Part shown: positions 1-9,218 of the stretch, piece by piece | Layout: each line of letters opens with the position of its first letter | Numbering within the stretch: the stretch's first letter is position 1 | DNA from: Microcoleus sp. FACHB-672 | GTDB lineage: Bacteria > Cyanobacteriota > Cyanobacteriia > Cyanobacteriales > Oscillatoriaceae | Assembly: GCF_014695725.1 (NCBI RefSeq) | Contig: NZ_JACJOU010000002.1 | Coordinates: 62,001-126,000, forward strand | Reading direction: 5' to 3' | Length of the DNA: 64,000 nt | Notes under the pieces: model-generated | Database searches by the model: none | What the model saw: the letters and a program-made list of their open reading frames with translations, nothing else | What the model was told of the DNA's origin: nothing | Program-made: the position numbers and the translations under genes

Positions 1-1
1 A

Positions 2-1471
2 TCAGACACGCAAAGACAGATACAAGAACTACGGGCACTGTACACAACCTTACAGCAACAATTAGACCTAACCCCTCAAGAAGCCCTTGCTGCATCAACT
101 TTAAGCGAGAACCCTAACTATCAAGGGTTGCTGACAAAGTTGAAAGAAACGGAAAGTCAGATTGCTGTTGAATCTGCCCGGTTTCAGCCAGGGAACCCTT
201 ATATTCAAGCTCTAATGGCTCAACGGCAACAGCTCGTAGATTTGTTGAATCAGGAGGCCCAGCGAATTCTTGGATCGAATTTGACAGATTCGGTCAACAC
301 TTCTGAAATAATGAACTTCCAAAACTCGACTCGGTTAGAGCTGATCAAGCAACTGGTTGCGACTGCTAACCAACTTCAGGTGCTAGAGGTTCGTGATCAA
401 GGGATCGCACAGACTAAAGCGACCTTGCAAATGCAAGCCCAACAATTCCCAGCAATTGCAAGCCAGTACAGTGAACTACAGCGGCAGTTAGATATTGCGA
501 CTCGGACGCTTGATCAGCTGTTGAGTCACCGGCAAAAATTGGAAGTCGAAGAGGCTCAAAATGAAGTGCCTTGGGAGCTAGTTTCTAAGCCGGAAGTTCC
601 TAAAGATGCTACCGGCAATCTAGCCGCAATTCCCAGCGACGCTAGCAAGAAGCTGATCATCGGCGTAATAGCAGGGCTGGTGCTAGGTATGGGGGCTGCT
701 GTCTTCCTAGAGAAATTCCGGAATATTTTCTACAGCGCCAAGGATATTAAAGATGCCATTCCCTTACCTATCTTAGGTGAGATTCCCCTCGACCAAGGAA
801 AGAGAAAAGGCTCGAACTCAAAAGCAATACACGGCTTAGCAAGACAAATCAAGGACACTCATAGTGGTAGTTCTGAATTTTCGGAAGCTTTTGATTCTCT
901 CTATGCCAGTATCCGTTTTCTGTTTGACGATCAACCAGTCCGTTCTTTGGCTGTTTGCTCGGCTGAAGTTGGGGATGGTAAGTCTATGATTGCTTTACAG
1001 TTGGCTCAGACAGCAGCAGCAATGGGTCAGCGAGTCCTCTTGGTAGATGCTAATCTACACCAACCTCAGCTTCATGAGTGGTTGAATTTACCTAACAGCA
1101 AGGGACTTAGTGAACTGCTTGACAGTGAACTTGCTCCGAACAGCTGTGTCCAGCACTCAACCATAGCAGAGAATCTTTTTGTGTTGACTGCCGGCCAACC
1201 GTTACCAGAATCTACCAGACTGCTGGCATCCGCTCAAATGCAATATCTAATGAAGGAATTTCAAACAACATTTGATTTAGTAGTCTACGATACCCCCCAT
1301 CTTCTTAACCTTATGGACGCTAATTTCCTAGCCTCCCATACTGATGGAATTTTGATGGTTGTGGCCCTTCGCAAAACCAAGCAGTCTGCAGTTAAGGAAG
1401 TTTTAGATCAAATAAGCGTTTTTGGGTTGCCAACCTTAGGTACTGTTGTGAATCACGCGCCGGCTCAGTAA
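2..1471 (+). CDS. Wzz/BY-kinase-type exopolysaccharide chain-length protein, 5' truncated by window edge
   Basis: The reading frame is open from base 2, so the gene starts upstream of the window; an internal TTG at 128 is not the true start. Numbering from that TTG, residues 1-150 are Gln-rich and helical, as in the periplasmic Wzz coiled coil. One membrane helix lies at about 174-196. The rest is a cytoplasmic ATPase with a Walker A-like AEVGDGKS (279-286), an A' motif LLVDAN and a B motif VVYDTP. This is the cyanobacterial Wzc/CapAB layout that controls capsule or EPS polymerisation. The C terminus (NHAPAQ) has no Tyr cluster, so autophosphorylation typical of BY-kinases is doubtful. The downstream glycosyltransferases support an EPS role. 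Confidence 0.85.
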   Translation, partial: SDTQRQIQELRALYTTLQQQLDLTPQEALAASTLSENPNYQGLLTKLKETESQIAVESARFQPGNPYIQALMAQRQQLVDLLNQEAQRILGSNLTDSVNTSEIMNFQNSTRLELIKQLVATANQLQVLEVRDQGIAQTKATLQMQAQQFPAIASQYSELQRQLDIATRTLDQLLSHRQKLEVEEAQNEVPWELVSKPEVPKDATGNLAAIPSDASKKLIIGVIAGLVLGMGAAVFLEKFRNIFYSAKDIKDAIPLPILGEIPLDQGKRKGSNSKAIHGLARQIKDTHSGSSEFSEAFDSLYASIRFLFDDQPVRSLAVCSAEVGDGKSMIALQLAQTAAAMGQRVLLVDANLHQPQLHEWLNLPNSKGLSELLDSELAPNSCVQHSTIAENLFVLTAGQPLPESTRLLASAQMQYLMKEFQTTFDLVVYDTPHLLNLMDANFLASHTDGILMVVALRKTKQSAVKEVLDQISVFGLPTLGTVVNHAPAQ

Positions 1472-2260
1472 AATCAGAGCTATTTTATTGACAATATTGG
1501 GTTGATTGCAGTGGTAATCAGCATTTCAGGGTTTTAAAAACTCGTGGCTTAGCTGATGCCGATCTTGCAACGGTGATGTCGGCACAAGTTAAGGACAAGA
1601 TCCAAGGAACTGGCTGACGTGCTAGACATTGAGGGGATATCAATCATTCATAACTAGGCAGCGGTCTTCATGACAGTTGCTTCATTCCTGGTGTTTTTAC
1701 AGGAGCGGATGCGTTCGGCAAAGTATTCTGCCAATTTGGCAACATACAATTGTCTTGTCAAGCGAGAATATACTGAGGAAGTGCCGATTCACCTAAAACA
1801 AACTCTTACTCTAGGGGAACTGGCCTGATTAACTGGCTGAAACAGGGGACAAGGCTGCGGCAAACTAAGGTTCCGAGTGCTTGAGGAGGCCAACTTGTGA
1901 AAGCTTTACCCATTAAAGATTTAGCACTCTTTAAGGTTCTATTTCACCTTAGCTGAGTGTGATCAAGGGTACTAAAGTTTTCTCTACCGAAAAGCATATT
2001 TCTTGAATTTTTCACGCGGTCTTCACATTTCTTTGCTAAATTCAGATTGAACTAGGGTTTGTACCCAAGATTTGAGTGGGGGAGGGTTAATTGATAAAAA
2101 CTTATGATAATGAAAGTGGCTATGCGCTCCAAAGATAGCCTGTTCGCGGATGTACTGTTAGGGTTCGCGGTTTTTAGTTTCTGAAAGCTAGAAATACTTG
2201 GTCGGCTCGCTGTGATTGATTTTTTAGAAGTTGCGTCAGTTAATCAAAGAGAGGTCACAA
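1472..2260. other. 789-base gap without a recognisable gene
   Basis: No open frame with a convincing start or ribosome site is visible on either strand. It is AT-rich near 1900-2100 and probably holds the promoter of the downstream transferase. Decayed coding sequence around 1660-1830 cannot be excluded. Confidence 0.4.
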
Positions 2261-3493
2261 ATGAGAAAAGTAAATATCCTAAATGTTTCCATTGATAACC
2301 TATCAATGTCCGAGCTACTAAAAGCACTCGATTTATCTGGAGGGGTTGTATTCACGCCTAATGTCGATCACTTGATGAAATTACAAAAAAATTATGACTT
2401 TAACAAGGCTTACAGTATCGCTAACTACAAAGTTTGCGATAGCAAAGTCTTAATGTATGCTTCAAAATTTTTAGGACGTCCCCTTAAAGAAAAAATTTCC
2501 GGTTCAGATTTGTTCCCGGCTTTCTATGACTATCACAAAAACAATGAAAGCATTAAAATATTCTTGTTAGGGGCTGCTGAAGGTGTAGCGCGGAAAGCCC
2601 AAGAGAAAATTAATCGGAAAGTTGGGAGAGAAATTGTAGTTGATTCGTACTCTCCGCCTTTTGGATTTGAAAAAGATGAACAAGAAGCTCTGAATATAAT
2701 TGAGCGGATTAATGAATCGGGAGCAACAGTCCTGGCAATCGGAGTCGGTGCGCCAAAACAGGAAAAATGGCTTCTACAATATAAGGAAAAATTAAAAAAC
2801 ATCAAAATCTTCTTGGCGATCGGGGCAACGATTGACTTTGAAGCCGGCCACAAACCCAGAGCGCCAAAATGGATGAGTGAGTTGGGAGTAGAGTGGCTGT
2901 TTAGACTTCAGTCTGAGCCACAGCGGCTCTGGAAAAGATACCTATTAGAAGATACCGCTTTCTTCTGGCTGATTTTAAAGCAGAAGCTTAATCTTTACAG
3001 CTCTCCCCTAGCAACGCATGATGCGGGTGTAAAGCAAGCAACACCAAAAGCTCAAAACTTAAAACCCATCGGTCAGCTTTTGCAACAGGCAAACTTGCTA
3101 TCACCAGATCAGGTGGCAACAGTTCTCCAAGAGCAAGCTAAGCAGAAACACCACCAACGGTTTGGGGAAATTCTGGTGCGCCTAGGATGGCTTAACCCAA
3201 AAACGGTTGACTTTTTTGCAGAAGAATTGCCAAAGTTGACGACAACTAGCTACAGACAGCCGTTGGGTCAGTATCTCAAATCTGCCGGCTTGTTAAATGA
3301 CGCTCAAATTAACACCATCCTCAACTACCAAGCCCAAACAGGGTTGCGTTTTGGAGAAATTGCAGTGAGTCAAGGGTGGGTTAAAGAAGAAACCATCAAT
3401 TTTTTACTGCATTACATTTCTCCTAACCAAATGTTAGTGCCGGTAGAGGTATCTGGAAATTCAAATCAGCGTCAAGTGGTGCAAAGTTATTAA
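2261..3493 (+). CDS. WecG/TagA/CpsF-family glycosyltransferase with C-terminal MshEN-like repeats
   Basis: The ATG at 2261 is preferred over the upstream TTG at 2231 because AGAGAGG precedes it and MRKVNILN is the usual family start. Residues 1 to about 245 are a complete WecG/TagA domain (FTPNVDH near the N terminus, GVGAPKQEKW, ATIDFEAG), which transfers a sugar to a lipid-linked intermediate in EPS or teichoic-type polymer synthesis. Residues of about 265-400 are an unusual addition: two copies of a unit built as P(I/L)GQ-L-L(x)8-LxxQ followed by RFGEI-V-G. This matches the c-di-GMP-binding MshEN (type II secretion ATPase N-terminal) pattern. I infer possible c-di-GMP control of the enzyme. 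Confidence 0.85.
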   Translation: MRKVNILNVSIDNLSMSELLKALDLSGGVVFTPNVDHLMKLQKNYDFNKAYSIANYKVCDSKVLMYASKFLGRPLKEKISGSDLFPAFYDYHKNNESIKIFLLGAAEGVARKAQEKINRKVGREIVVDSYSPPFGFEKDEQEALNIIERINESGATVLAIGVGAPKQEKWLLQYKEKLKNIKIFLAIGATIDFEAGHKPRAPKWMSELGVEWLFRLQSEPQRLWKRYLLEDTAFFWLILKQKLNLYSSPLATHDAGVKQATPKAQNLKPIGQLLQQANLLSPDQVATVLQEQAKQKHHQRFGEILVRLGWLNPKTVDFFAEELPKLTTTSYRQPLGQYLKSAGLLNDAQINTILNYQAQTGLRFGEIAVSQGWVKEETINFLLHYISPNQMLVPVEVSGNSNQRQVVQSY

Positions 3494-3626
3494 ACACATC
3501 TTTGAACGTTGAAAGCAAATATTGAGAGTCTGAACTTAACAGAAACATTATTTGCTTAACTGTTCGTAAAGAGCGAACGTGAGCCAAGTCAAATCAACGT
3601 AGCAAAGTTTTGTCACCCATTAATCA

Positions 3627-4835
3627 GTGAGCTTATTTCTTGACATCGTTTTGTTAGTAATTGCGCTCGGACTTCTCGTCCCGGTCGCAGTTCTTTTTAT
3701 GGAATGCTGTGCAGCCTTATTACCGGCTCGCTCAAAATCAAATAGTGTTGAAATTCCTAGGCCAAGCATTGCCGTTTTGATCCCCGCGCACAATGAAGCC
3801 GCTGGAATTGGCACAACTTTAAAGACGATCTTGCCACAGTTAACCGAGCGTGACCGCTTAATCGTTATTGCCGATAATTGTAATGATGAAACAGCGGTCA
3901 TTGCTCGCACCTTTGGTGCAACTGTCCTAGACAGAAAGGATGCTGAACGAAGAGGCAAAGGATACGCCTTAGATTATGGCTTGCGGTTTATTGAGCAAGA
4001 TCCGCCTGAAGTTGTTATTTTGGTCGATGCCGATTGTATCGTTCATACCGGCACAATTGATAAAATTGCCCGACTAGCTGCTGCAAAGGGGCAGCCGGTG
4101 CAAGCAACTTACCTGATGGAACAGCCGGCTAACCCAAAACCCAAAGATGCAGTTTCAGCGCTAGCATTTACAGTCAAAAACTTAGTTCGTCCGAGTGGAC
4201 TGAGCCGGCTAGAACTGCCTTGCTTGCTAACAGGTACAGGGATGGCGTTCCCGTGGTCAATCATTCGCGAAGCCCCTTTAGCAAGTGGCAATATCGTTGA
4301 GGATATGCAACTTGCTTTAGATTTAGCAATAGCCGGCCACCCAGCAGTATTTTGTGGCGAAGCGAAAGTTACAGGGCTTCTACCGCAGCAAGAGCAAGCA
4401 GCCACAAGTCAGAGAACGAGATGGGAACACGGTCATTTGCAGACGCTTCTAACACAAGTTCCCCGACTGCTAAAAGCCTCAGTTAAGCAAATGCGTTTCG
4501 ATCTTTTAGCAATCGCCTTAGACTTATTTGTCCCCCCGCTTTCCCTGCTAGTCATGCTGTGGGCTGCTGCTACGGTAGCCACCTTACTAACCGGAAGCTT
4601 GGGATTATCATCATGGCTTCCAGCAATTATTTTAGCCTCACAAGGGCTGCTCATTTTTACCTCAATATTCGGGGCATGGGCAAAATTCGGGCGTGCAGAC
4701 TTACCTATCCAGACACTTTTAGCCGTCCCGTTTTACATTCTTTGGAAAATCCCACTTTATTTCGCTTTTCTCATTCGACCTCAAACAAAATGGGTTCGTA
4801 CAGAACGAGATTCAGCAAACGCACCAAAACCTTAA
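3627..4835 (+). CDS. Family 2 glycosyltransferase, membrane-bound
   Basis: GTG start; MSLFLDIVLL begins an N-terminal membrane helix. A GT-A fold follows: PAHNEAAGIG, the metal-binding VDADC, the acid motif NIVEDMQL and the acceptor motif QRTRWEHGH. At least two or three membrane helices close the protein (about 290-385). The order is that of processive GT2 enzymes related to hyaluronan or poly-GlcNAc synthases, acting at the cytoplasmic membrane. Neighbouring surface-polysaccharide genes agree. Substrate is unknown. Confidence 0.85.
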   Translation: MSLFLDIVLLVIALGLLVPVAVLFMECCAALLPARSKSNSVEIPRPSIAVLIPAHNEAAGIGTTLKTILPQLTERDRLIVIADNCNDETAVIARTFGATVLDRKDAERRGKGYALDYGLRFIEQDPPEVVILVDADCIVHTGTIDKIARLAAAKGQPVQATYLMEQPANPKPKDAVSALAFTVKNLVRPSGLSRLELPCLLTGTGMAFPWSIIREAPLASGNIVEDMQLALDLAIAGHPAVFCGEAKVTGLLPQQEQAATSQRTRWEHGHLQTLLTQVPRLLKASVKQMRFDLLAIALDLFVPPLSLLVMLWAAATVATLLTGSLGLSSWLPAIILASQGLLIFTSIFGAWAKFGRADLPIQTLLAVPFYILWKIPLYFAFLIRPQTKWVRTERDSANAPKP

Positions 4836-5012
4836 ACACCTTTGCACCGTCAGCCCCTAACTAAACCTCTCACCCAAATTTCCAACTATCAGCAAATACC
4901 TGATTCCTACGCTTAACCCACGTGCGTATGCCTCTGCTTATATTCTCGGCACGCTACGCTATTATTTGCGATTAAAAATAAACCTCTTCTCTCTCAAACG
5001 CAACAAAAACAA

Positions 5013-5051
5013 AAGTGAAGAGTGAACTAAAAGCCAGCCCACTCTTCACTT
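5013..5051. terminator. Inverted repeat between convergent glycosyltransferase genes
   Basis: A perfect 12-bp stem (AAGTGAAGAGTG with CACTCTTCACTT) with a 15-base loop lies just beyond the stop of the minus-strand gene at 5064. It lacks a strong T-tract, so termination is probable rather than certain. Confidence 0.5.
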
Positions 5052-5063
5052 CAAAAGTTAAAC

Positions 5064-6614
5064 TCACACCTTGCCCTGATGCAGCGTCTTCACCCATTTC
5101 AAGCGCTTGGGACGCACCGAAATCCGAGCCGTGACACTCACCATCACAACGATCCAGTGGAACATATATAACATCCCACGCAGCGTTTGCAACAGCGTGA
5201 CAAAAAAGGAAGAAGAATGAAGCGATAAATTCTTCCGAGAAAGCAAAGAAGGAGAGTGAAGTTGAGACTCATCCTTCTTTGTTCCTAATTGATCTCGCCG
5301 TAGACGGATGCGCTTGATGCCGGTAAACATTGCCACTACAGACATCACCAACATCACAGCACTAATCGGACTGTACACCGGCATCCGTTTAAGCGCGAGG
5401 GCCATCAAACTGTCTGGCACCGCCGCCATCGGCAAGAAATACTGGATAATCCAGAACATAAACATATCCCAAGTTTTCCGAAAACCCAGGCGGTTGCGGA
5501 AAATCAGCGGCCAATAGTCGAGATAGCGCTGGTAACCCCCTTCTGCCCAGCGGTTACGCTGATGCCATAGCGCCCAGGGATGGGTAACACCTTCCTCATC
5601 CACCGGCACCAAGGTAAATTCAATGTCCCACCCTTCCAGGTGCAGGCGCACGGTTAAATCCAGATCATCCGTGATCGTCAGTTCATTAAAGCCGCCGCAG
5701 CCTTCTAAAGCAGACCGGCGAATAAACTGGCCATTACCCCGAAGTTCTCCAACACCACCGATAGCTATGCGCTGCTGCTGAAAGTAAGAGTCTAAAGCCA
5801 TCTCAGCCGCTTGGCCACGAGTCCAGAAATTAACATCCGTGTTGGCAATGGCTTTTTGCATCTGCACCGCCCCCACTTCTTCGCGTTCAAACAGTGGCAG
5901 CACCCGACGCAGTATATCGGGACTAACGTGGGCGTCAGCATCAAACACGGCCAAAATTTCGCCACGGGTAAGCGGTAAGACTTGATTTAAAGCCCCAGAT
6001 TTCCCCCCGCCGGCACCGGCAGCCCGATGGAACACTTTAAGCTGTTCATATTCAGTTTCCAGTCGATCTAACAGCTCTGGTGTACGATCTGTGCTGTGAT
6101 CATCAATAACCCAAAGCTCGTAACGATCTGCTGGGTAGTCGAGATCACACAGTGTCTTCACTAACTGGGCAATGACCGCCTCCTCATTTTTGGCCGCAAC
6201 TAATAAAGAGACGGAGGGCCAATTATCGCGGCTGTCATCTGATAGCGGTTCAGGGGTTTCACCGGGCTTGGTTCGCAAGACACGCACCCCATGAATCACC
6301 ATCGCCCCTGTAAAACCCAGCACAAGCCAGGTGCCCCAAGACAGTAAATGGAGAGCGATTGTACCGCTCCAGACAATCGTTAAGACAACAGCCGCCTTGC
6401 GTCTGCGACCCTCAGAGAACTGCCCTGTTTTGAGTTCTGAGTCTTGTGTGGGTTCAGCAGCAGAGGAGGATTCTGACACAGGTGAAAAATTTCCCGCTCC
6501 TGTACTCACTCGCTCCTCTGCTTCCCTACGCAAGAGTTCTGCCTCAGCTGGATCAGCAAGATCAGACCACAGCTCGCTGTAAGAATCGTTTTCGGGCCAC
6601 GAATTCGCCGGCAT
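5064..6614 (-). CDS. Family 2 glycosyltransferase (cellulose-synthase-like)
   Basis: 516 residues. The first 70 or so are acidic, Ser/Glu-rich and probably disordered. A short pair of membrane helices follows (about 75-110), then a GT2 catalytic domain with AAKNEEAVI, VIDDHSTD, FDADAHVS, ITDDLDL and QRNRWAEGG, and further membrane helices toward the C terminus. These are all the residues expected of an active processive enzyme. The gene start overlaps the end of the upstream radical SAM gene by 53 bases on the same strand, so the two are translationally coupled and probably act on the same product. A Ser/Lys-rich loop near residues 440-470 lies between predicted helices. Confidence 0.85.
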   Translation of the reverse strand: MPANSWPENDSYSELWSDLADPAEAELLRREAEERVSTGAGNFSPVSESSSAAEPTQDSELKTGQFSEGRRRKAAVVLTIVWSGTIALHLLSWGTWLVLGFTGAMVIHGVRVLRTKPGETPEPLSDDSRDNWPSVSLLVAAKNEEAVIAQLVKTLCDLDYPADRYELWVIDDHSTDRTPELLDRLETEYEQLKVFHRAAGAGGGKSGALNQVLPLTRGEILAVFDADAHVSPDILRRVLPLFEREEVGAVQMQKAIANTDVNFWTRGQAAEMALDSYFQQQRIAIGGVGELRGNGQFIRRSALEGCGGFNELTITDDLDLTVRLHLEGWDIEFTLVPVDEEGVTHPWALWHQRNRWAEGGYQRYLDYWPLIFRNRLGFRKTWDMFMFWIIQYFLPMAAVPDSLMALALKRMPVYSPISAVMLVMSVVAMFTGIKRIRLRRDQLGTKKDESQLHSPSLLSRKNLSLHSSSFFVTLLQTLRGMLYMFHWIVVMVSVTARISVRPKRLKWVKTLHQGKV

Positions 6615-7542
6615 AGGTTATTTGATTCAAAAACCAATATTTATCAACACCCTTAAAGAAACTGGGGATCAAGTAACACCATACCGTACAACCTTCGCAC
6701 ACGGATAACTTCCCTTGAGAAACGCGGAATTTTTCCACTTCTTCTGACTCGCGGTAGAGTTCATAAAGCTTTCCATCAATGGGAACGCCGGTTTGGGCAA
6801 AGTGGTAGCAGGGTAGCAACAGTTTGTTATCTGGCGAAATCGCAATTACAGCTTCCACCGCTTTGCAGCGAGGATTGTTGGTGTCGTTGCCCCCAGCTTC
6901 AATGAAAGCTAATGCAGCCTTATTGTAGCCAAGATTGCTGTACTTCTTAGCTGCTGCTTCTATTGCTGCCACCATCTCTGGAGTCGGGTTTTTCTTGGAG
7001 TTATAGTTGTCGTAAGCAGTAAAAGCAGGGTTGAGCCACACCCGAACATTCAACTGCTGGCCGAGTTCTGCAACTTCAGCCAGACGGTTGTAGTTTTGGG
7101 CAGTAACGGTATGGTTGAGCACGGGATACTCACCCAGAGAAATGGCGATTTTGACCGATTCTACTAAAGTGTCAAAAATCTTGACGCCCCTTGATTGGTC
7201 GTGCGTTTCTGCATCCCCACCATCTAAAGAGAAATTCAAGAAGTCTACTAAACCCTGAATTTCTTTGGCTTTTTTGGGATAAAGGATGGTGTTCGTGGTC
7301 ATGCTGGTCACGAAACCCTGTTTTTTGGCTTCCGTGTAAATCTGGCCAACATCTTGGCGCAGCAGGGGTTCGCCTCCGGTGAAGTCCACATATTTAACGC
7401 CTAAGCGCCGCAAATCTTTTAAATTTTGTTGAATTGTGGCAAAATCAGCTTCGTTGTTGGGTTCTAGCGCCCAGATGTTGCAAAAATGACAACGGGCGTT
7501 GCAGCGATATGTTAAGTAGTAATTGGCTACGAGTGGGGCCAT
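6562..7542 (-). CDS. Radical SAM enzyme with SPASM-like C terminus
   Basis: The N-terminal CNARCHFC gives the CxxxCxxC that holds the SAM-cleaving 4Fe-4S cluster; FTGGEPLL is the family GGE motif. Near the C terminus, CEGCTVWC and CKAVE resemble auxiliary-cluster ligands of SPASM or twitch domains. It is the promoter-proximal gene of a two-gene operon with the glycosyltransferase at 5064-6614, overlapping it by 53 bases. The reaction is not known; modification of the glycan, its carrier or an associated peptide is an inference from context. Confidence 0.8.
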   Translation of the reverse strand: MAPLVANYYLTYRCNARCHFCNIWALEPNNEADFATIQQNLKDLRRLGVKYVDFTGGEPLLRQDVGQIYTEAKKQGFVTSMTTNTILYPKKAKEIQGLVDFLNFSLDGGDAETHDQSRGVKIFDTLVESVKIAISLGEYPVLNHTVTAQNYNRLAEVAELGQQLNVRVWLNPAFTAYDNYNSKKNPTPEMVAAIEAAAKKYSNLGYNKAALAFIEAGGNDTNNPRCKAVEAVIAISPDNKLLLPCYHFAQTGVPIDGKLYELYRESEEVEKFRVSQGKLSVCEGCTVWCYLIPSFFKGVDKYWFLNQITYAGEFVARKRFLQRAVV

Positions 7543-8404
7543 AGGTTCCTATCGTTTTGTTGCTTAGTGTTAACCAATGAGGGTTTGGGGAGTAATCGCC
7601 CCCGCGCTTACCCGAAAAAGTGAACGCCCTTGATAGATGAACTCCTCAAGGCCAGGTGAGGGGTAAGTGTGCCCGAACACTGCCAATATCTTACGCTACT
7701 CATCCAATATGTTTGTTTTATTCATCGGGATTACTGCCTTAAGCAATAAACCCTAAAATTATTAAGGCCGAGGAAGGTTGTCAAAGGCCGCATTTACCGT
7801 AATGAGTAACAACACTACATTAGCTCAGAGCTTTGGCTGTGTTCGTTGGTGGTAAAATTTGCGATCAATGAGTCCATAGAAGTGTGCAGGAAGACCGGCA
7901 AGGGACTTGGACAATCTGCTCTCAACCCATTGCTGTCAGGGCTGAAGAGAAAGTATAAATGCCGGCGCGAGTGCTACAGTCAGATATTTCAAGCAACCAT
8001 ACTCAACTTGACACCGGCTTGCAGAACTTTTTTGAAAAACGGAGAGGAGAAAAGAAGCCGGGATTGTATGTGATCCGGGTCGTTCACAGTTTTTCATAAA
8101 AATTAAGGCTGCGTTGAAAAACAGTCAACATTTATATTAATTGGGAAAAAGCAGTCGGGTTGGTTGCCGATGGTCGGCTTTTTCGCCTGAGCTAAGGCTA
8201 AGATCGGTTGACGGTAAGGGTGAGGGAGGCGGAGGCGCAACCAACCCGATCTGAACGGGTAGCGGCTACTGAGGCTGAATGCAAACAAAACGGTGCGCTT
8301 GCCCAGTTGTGATCCGTTAACCCTGCCGGCACTATCAGCGCCGGCAGCAAACTCGCACAATTGCCCTACTGTAAAGAATTCAGGGAAAGGAAAAACAGAA
8401 AAAT
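7543..8404. other. 862-base gap without a supported gene
   Basis: A 75-codon open frame at 7846-8073 has no family resemblance and no good ribosome site. A GCCGGC-based hairpin lies at about 8326-8349, shortly before the next gene. The divergent arrangement suggests promoters for both flanking genes. Confidence 0.4.
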
Positions 8405-8803
8405 ATGAGTATATCGGTAATTGATCAACTTCAGCCGGCAGATAACCGGCAGTACAGTCTTTATGTGCCCTACTACCAAGGCAACAAGCGCAATGTTCTG
8501 CCCTTGGCAATTAGCCTGTATATGCGGGGAAATTTGGAAGGGGCGCGAAAAATTGAGGGCGGTGAGAATATTCCATTTGTGGCGACTTGGAATGTTTCAA
8601 CCATTCCTGCAGATCTGACAAATTGCCGGATGCAGTTTGATACCAAGGGGGAGCAGCTGAGTTATGTGGTGACAATGGCCAATTTTGAGTTTATCGATTT
8701 TTTGATCGATATGATTGTCAATTACAAGCGTTCTGAAAAAAATTCGCGGCTGGTGGATTTTTCAACAGCGTTTTACCGTAAGCTTCTGCGCCGGGATGAA
8801 TGA
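8405..8803 (+). CDS. EbsA-like conserved cyanobacterial protein
   Basis: 132 residues, soluble, no signal peptide. It contains the run LYVPYYQGNKRNVLP and the stretch ENIPFVATWN, which I associate with the EbsA family (described in Synechococcus elongatus as needed for biofilm self-suppression and pilus assembly). The assignment is from memory of the family pattern, not from a search. The ATG at 8405 is preceded by AGGGAAAGGA. It lies upstream of a phosphotransacetylase-like gene on the same strand, 415 bases away. Confidence 0.6.
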   Translation: MSISVIDQLQPADNRQYSLYVPYYQGNKRNVLPLAISLYMRGNLEGARKIEGGENIPFVATWNVSTIPADLTNCRMQFDTKGEQLSYVVTMANFEFIDFLIDMIVNYKRSEKNSRLVDFSTAFYRKLLRRDE

Positions 8804-9218
8804 TTTTTCGGTCAAAGAACCTTTGTTGGGGTGACTGGCGGCGGGAGGCTAGAACCTAGGGATGAAAAGCAAAGGAGACGCATAGGGGCGCTTGAGCGAA
8901 CCTGTGGTCATTAGTGAGGGTAGGGCAAGAGGGGCTGAAAGAGGTAGAGACATCAGGAATCTGATCCGGGAAGGGGAATGCTCACCGGCAGTTGTTTTTT
9001 AATAGACTCTGACAGCACCATACTTGCTATTCCCCTTTTTCTCGGTTTCACTTTTGTGAGGGAAAGATTTTAAAAGTCTTGAAATAAAGCGCTGCTGGGA
9101 CAATGCTAGCTTTTGAGTTGGGTTTATCCCGTGCCGGTTGGAGCGCAGTTGATAAAGAGTCTTTAAAATTGGGTAAAAGACCGGCCTACGTGTAGATTTT
9201 GAAATAAGGAGTTAGGAT
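8804..9218 (+). other. Gap with a possible structured RNA or terminator
   Basis: Purine-rich, non-coding. AAGGGGAAT near 8975 and ATTCCCCTT near 9029 form a 9-bp stem followed by T-rich sequence, which could end a transcript. The sequence from about 8815 to 9040 has several short complementary pairs, but no RNA family is recognised. Confidence 0.35.

Noticed and set aside
7846-8073. 75-codon open frame
   Set aside because: No ribosome site, no resemblance, ordinary length for chance.
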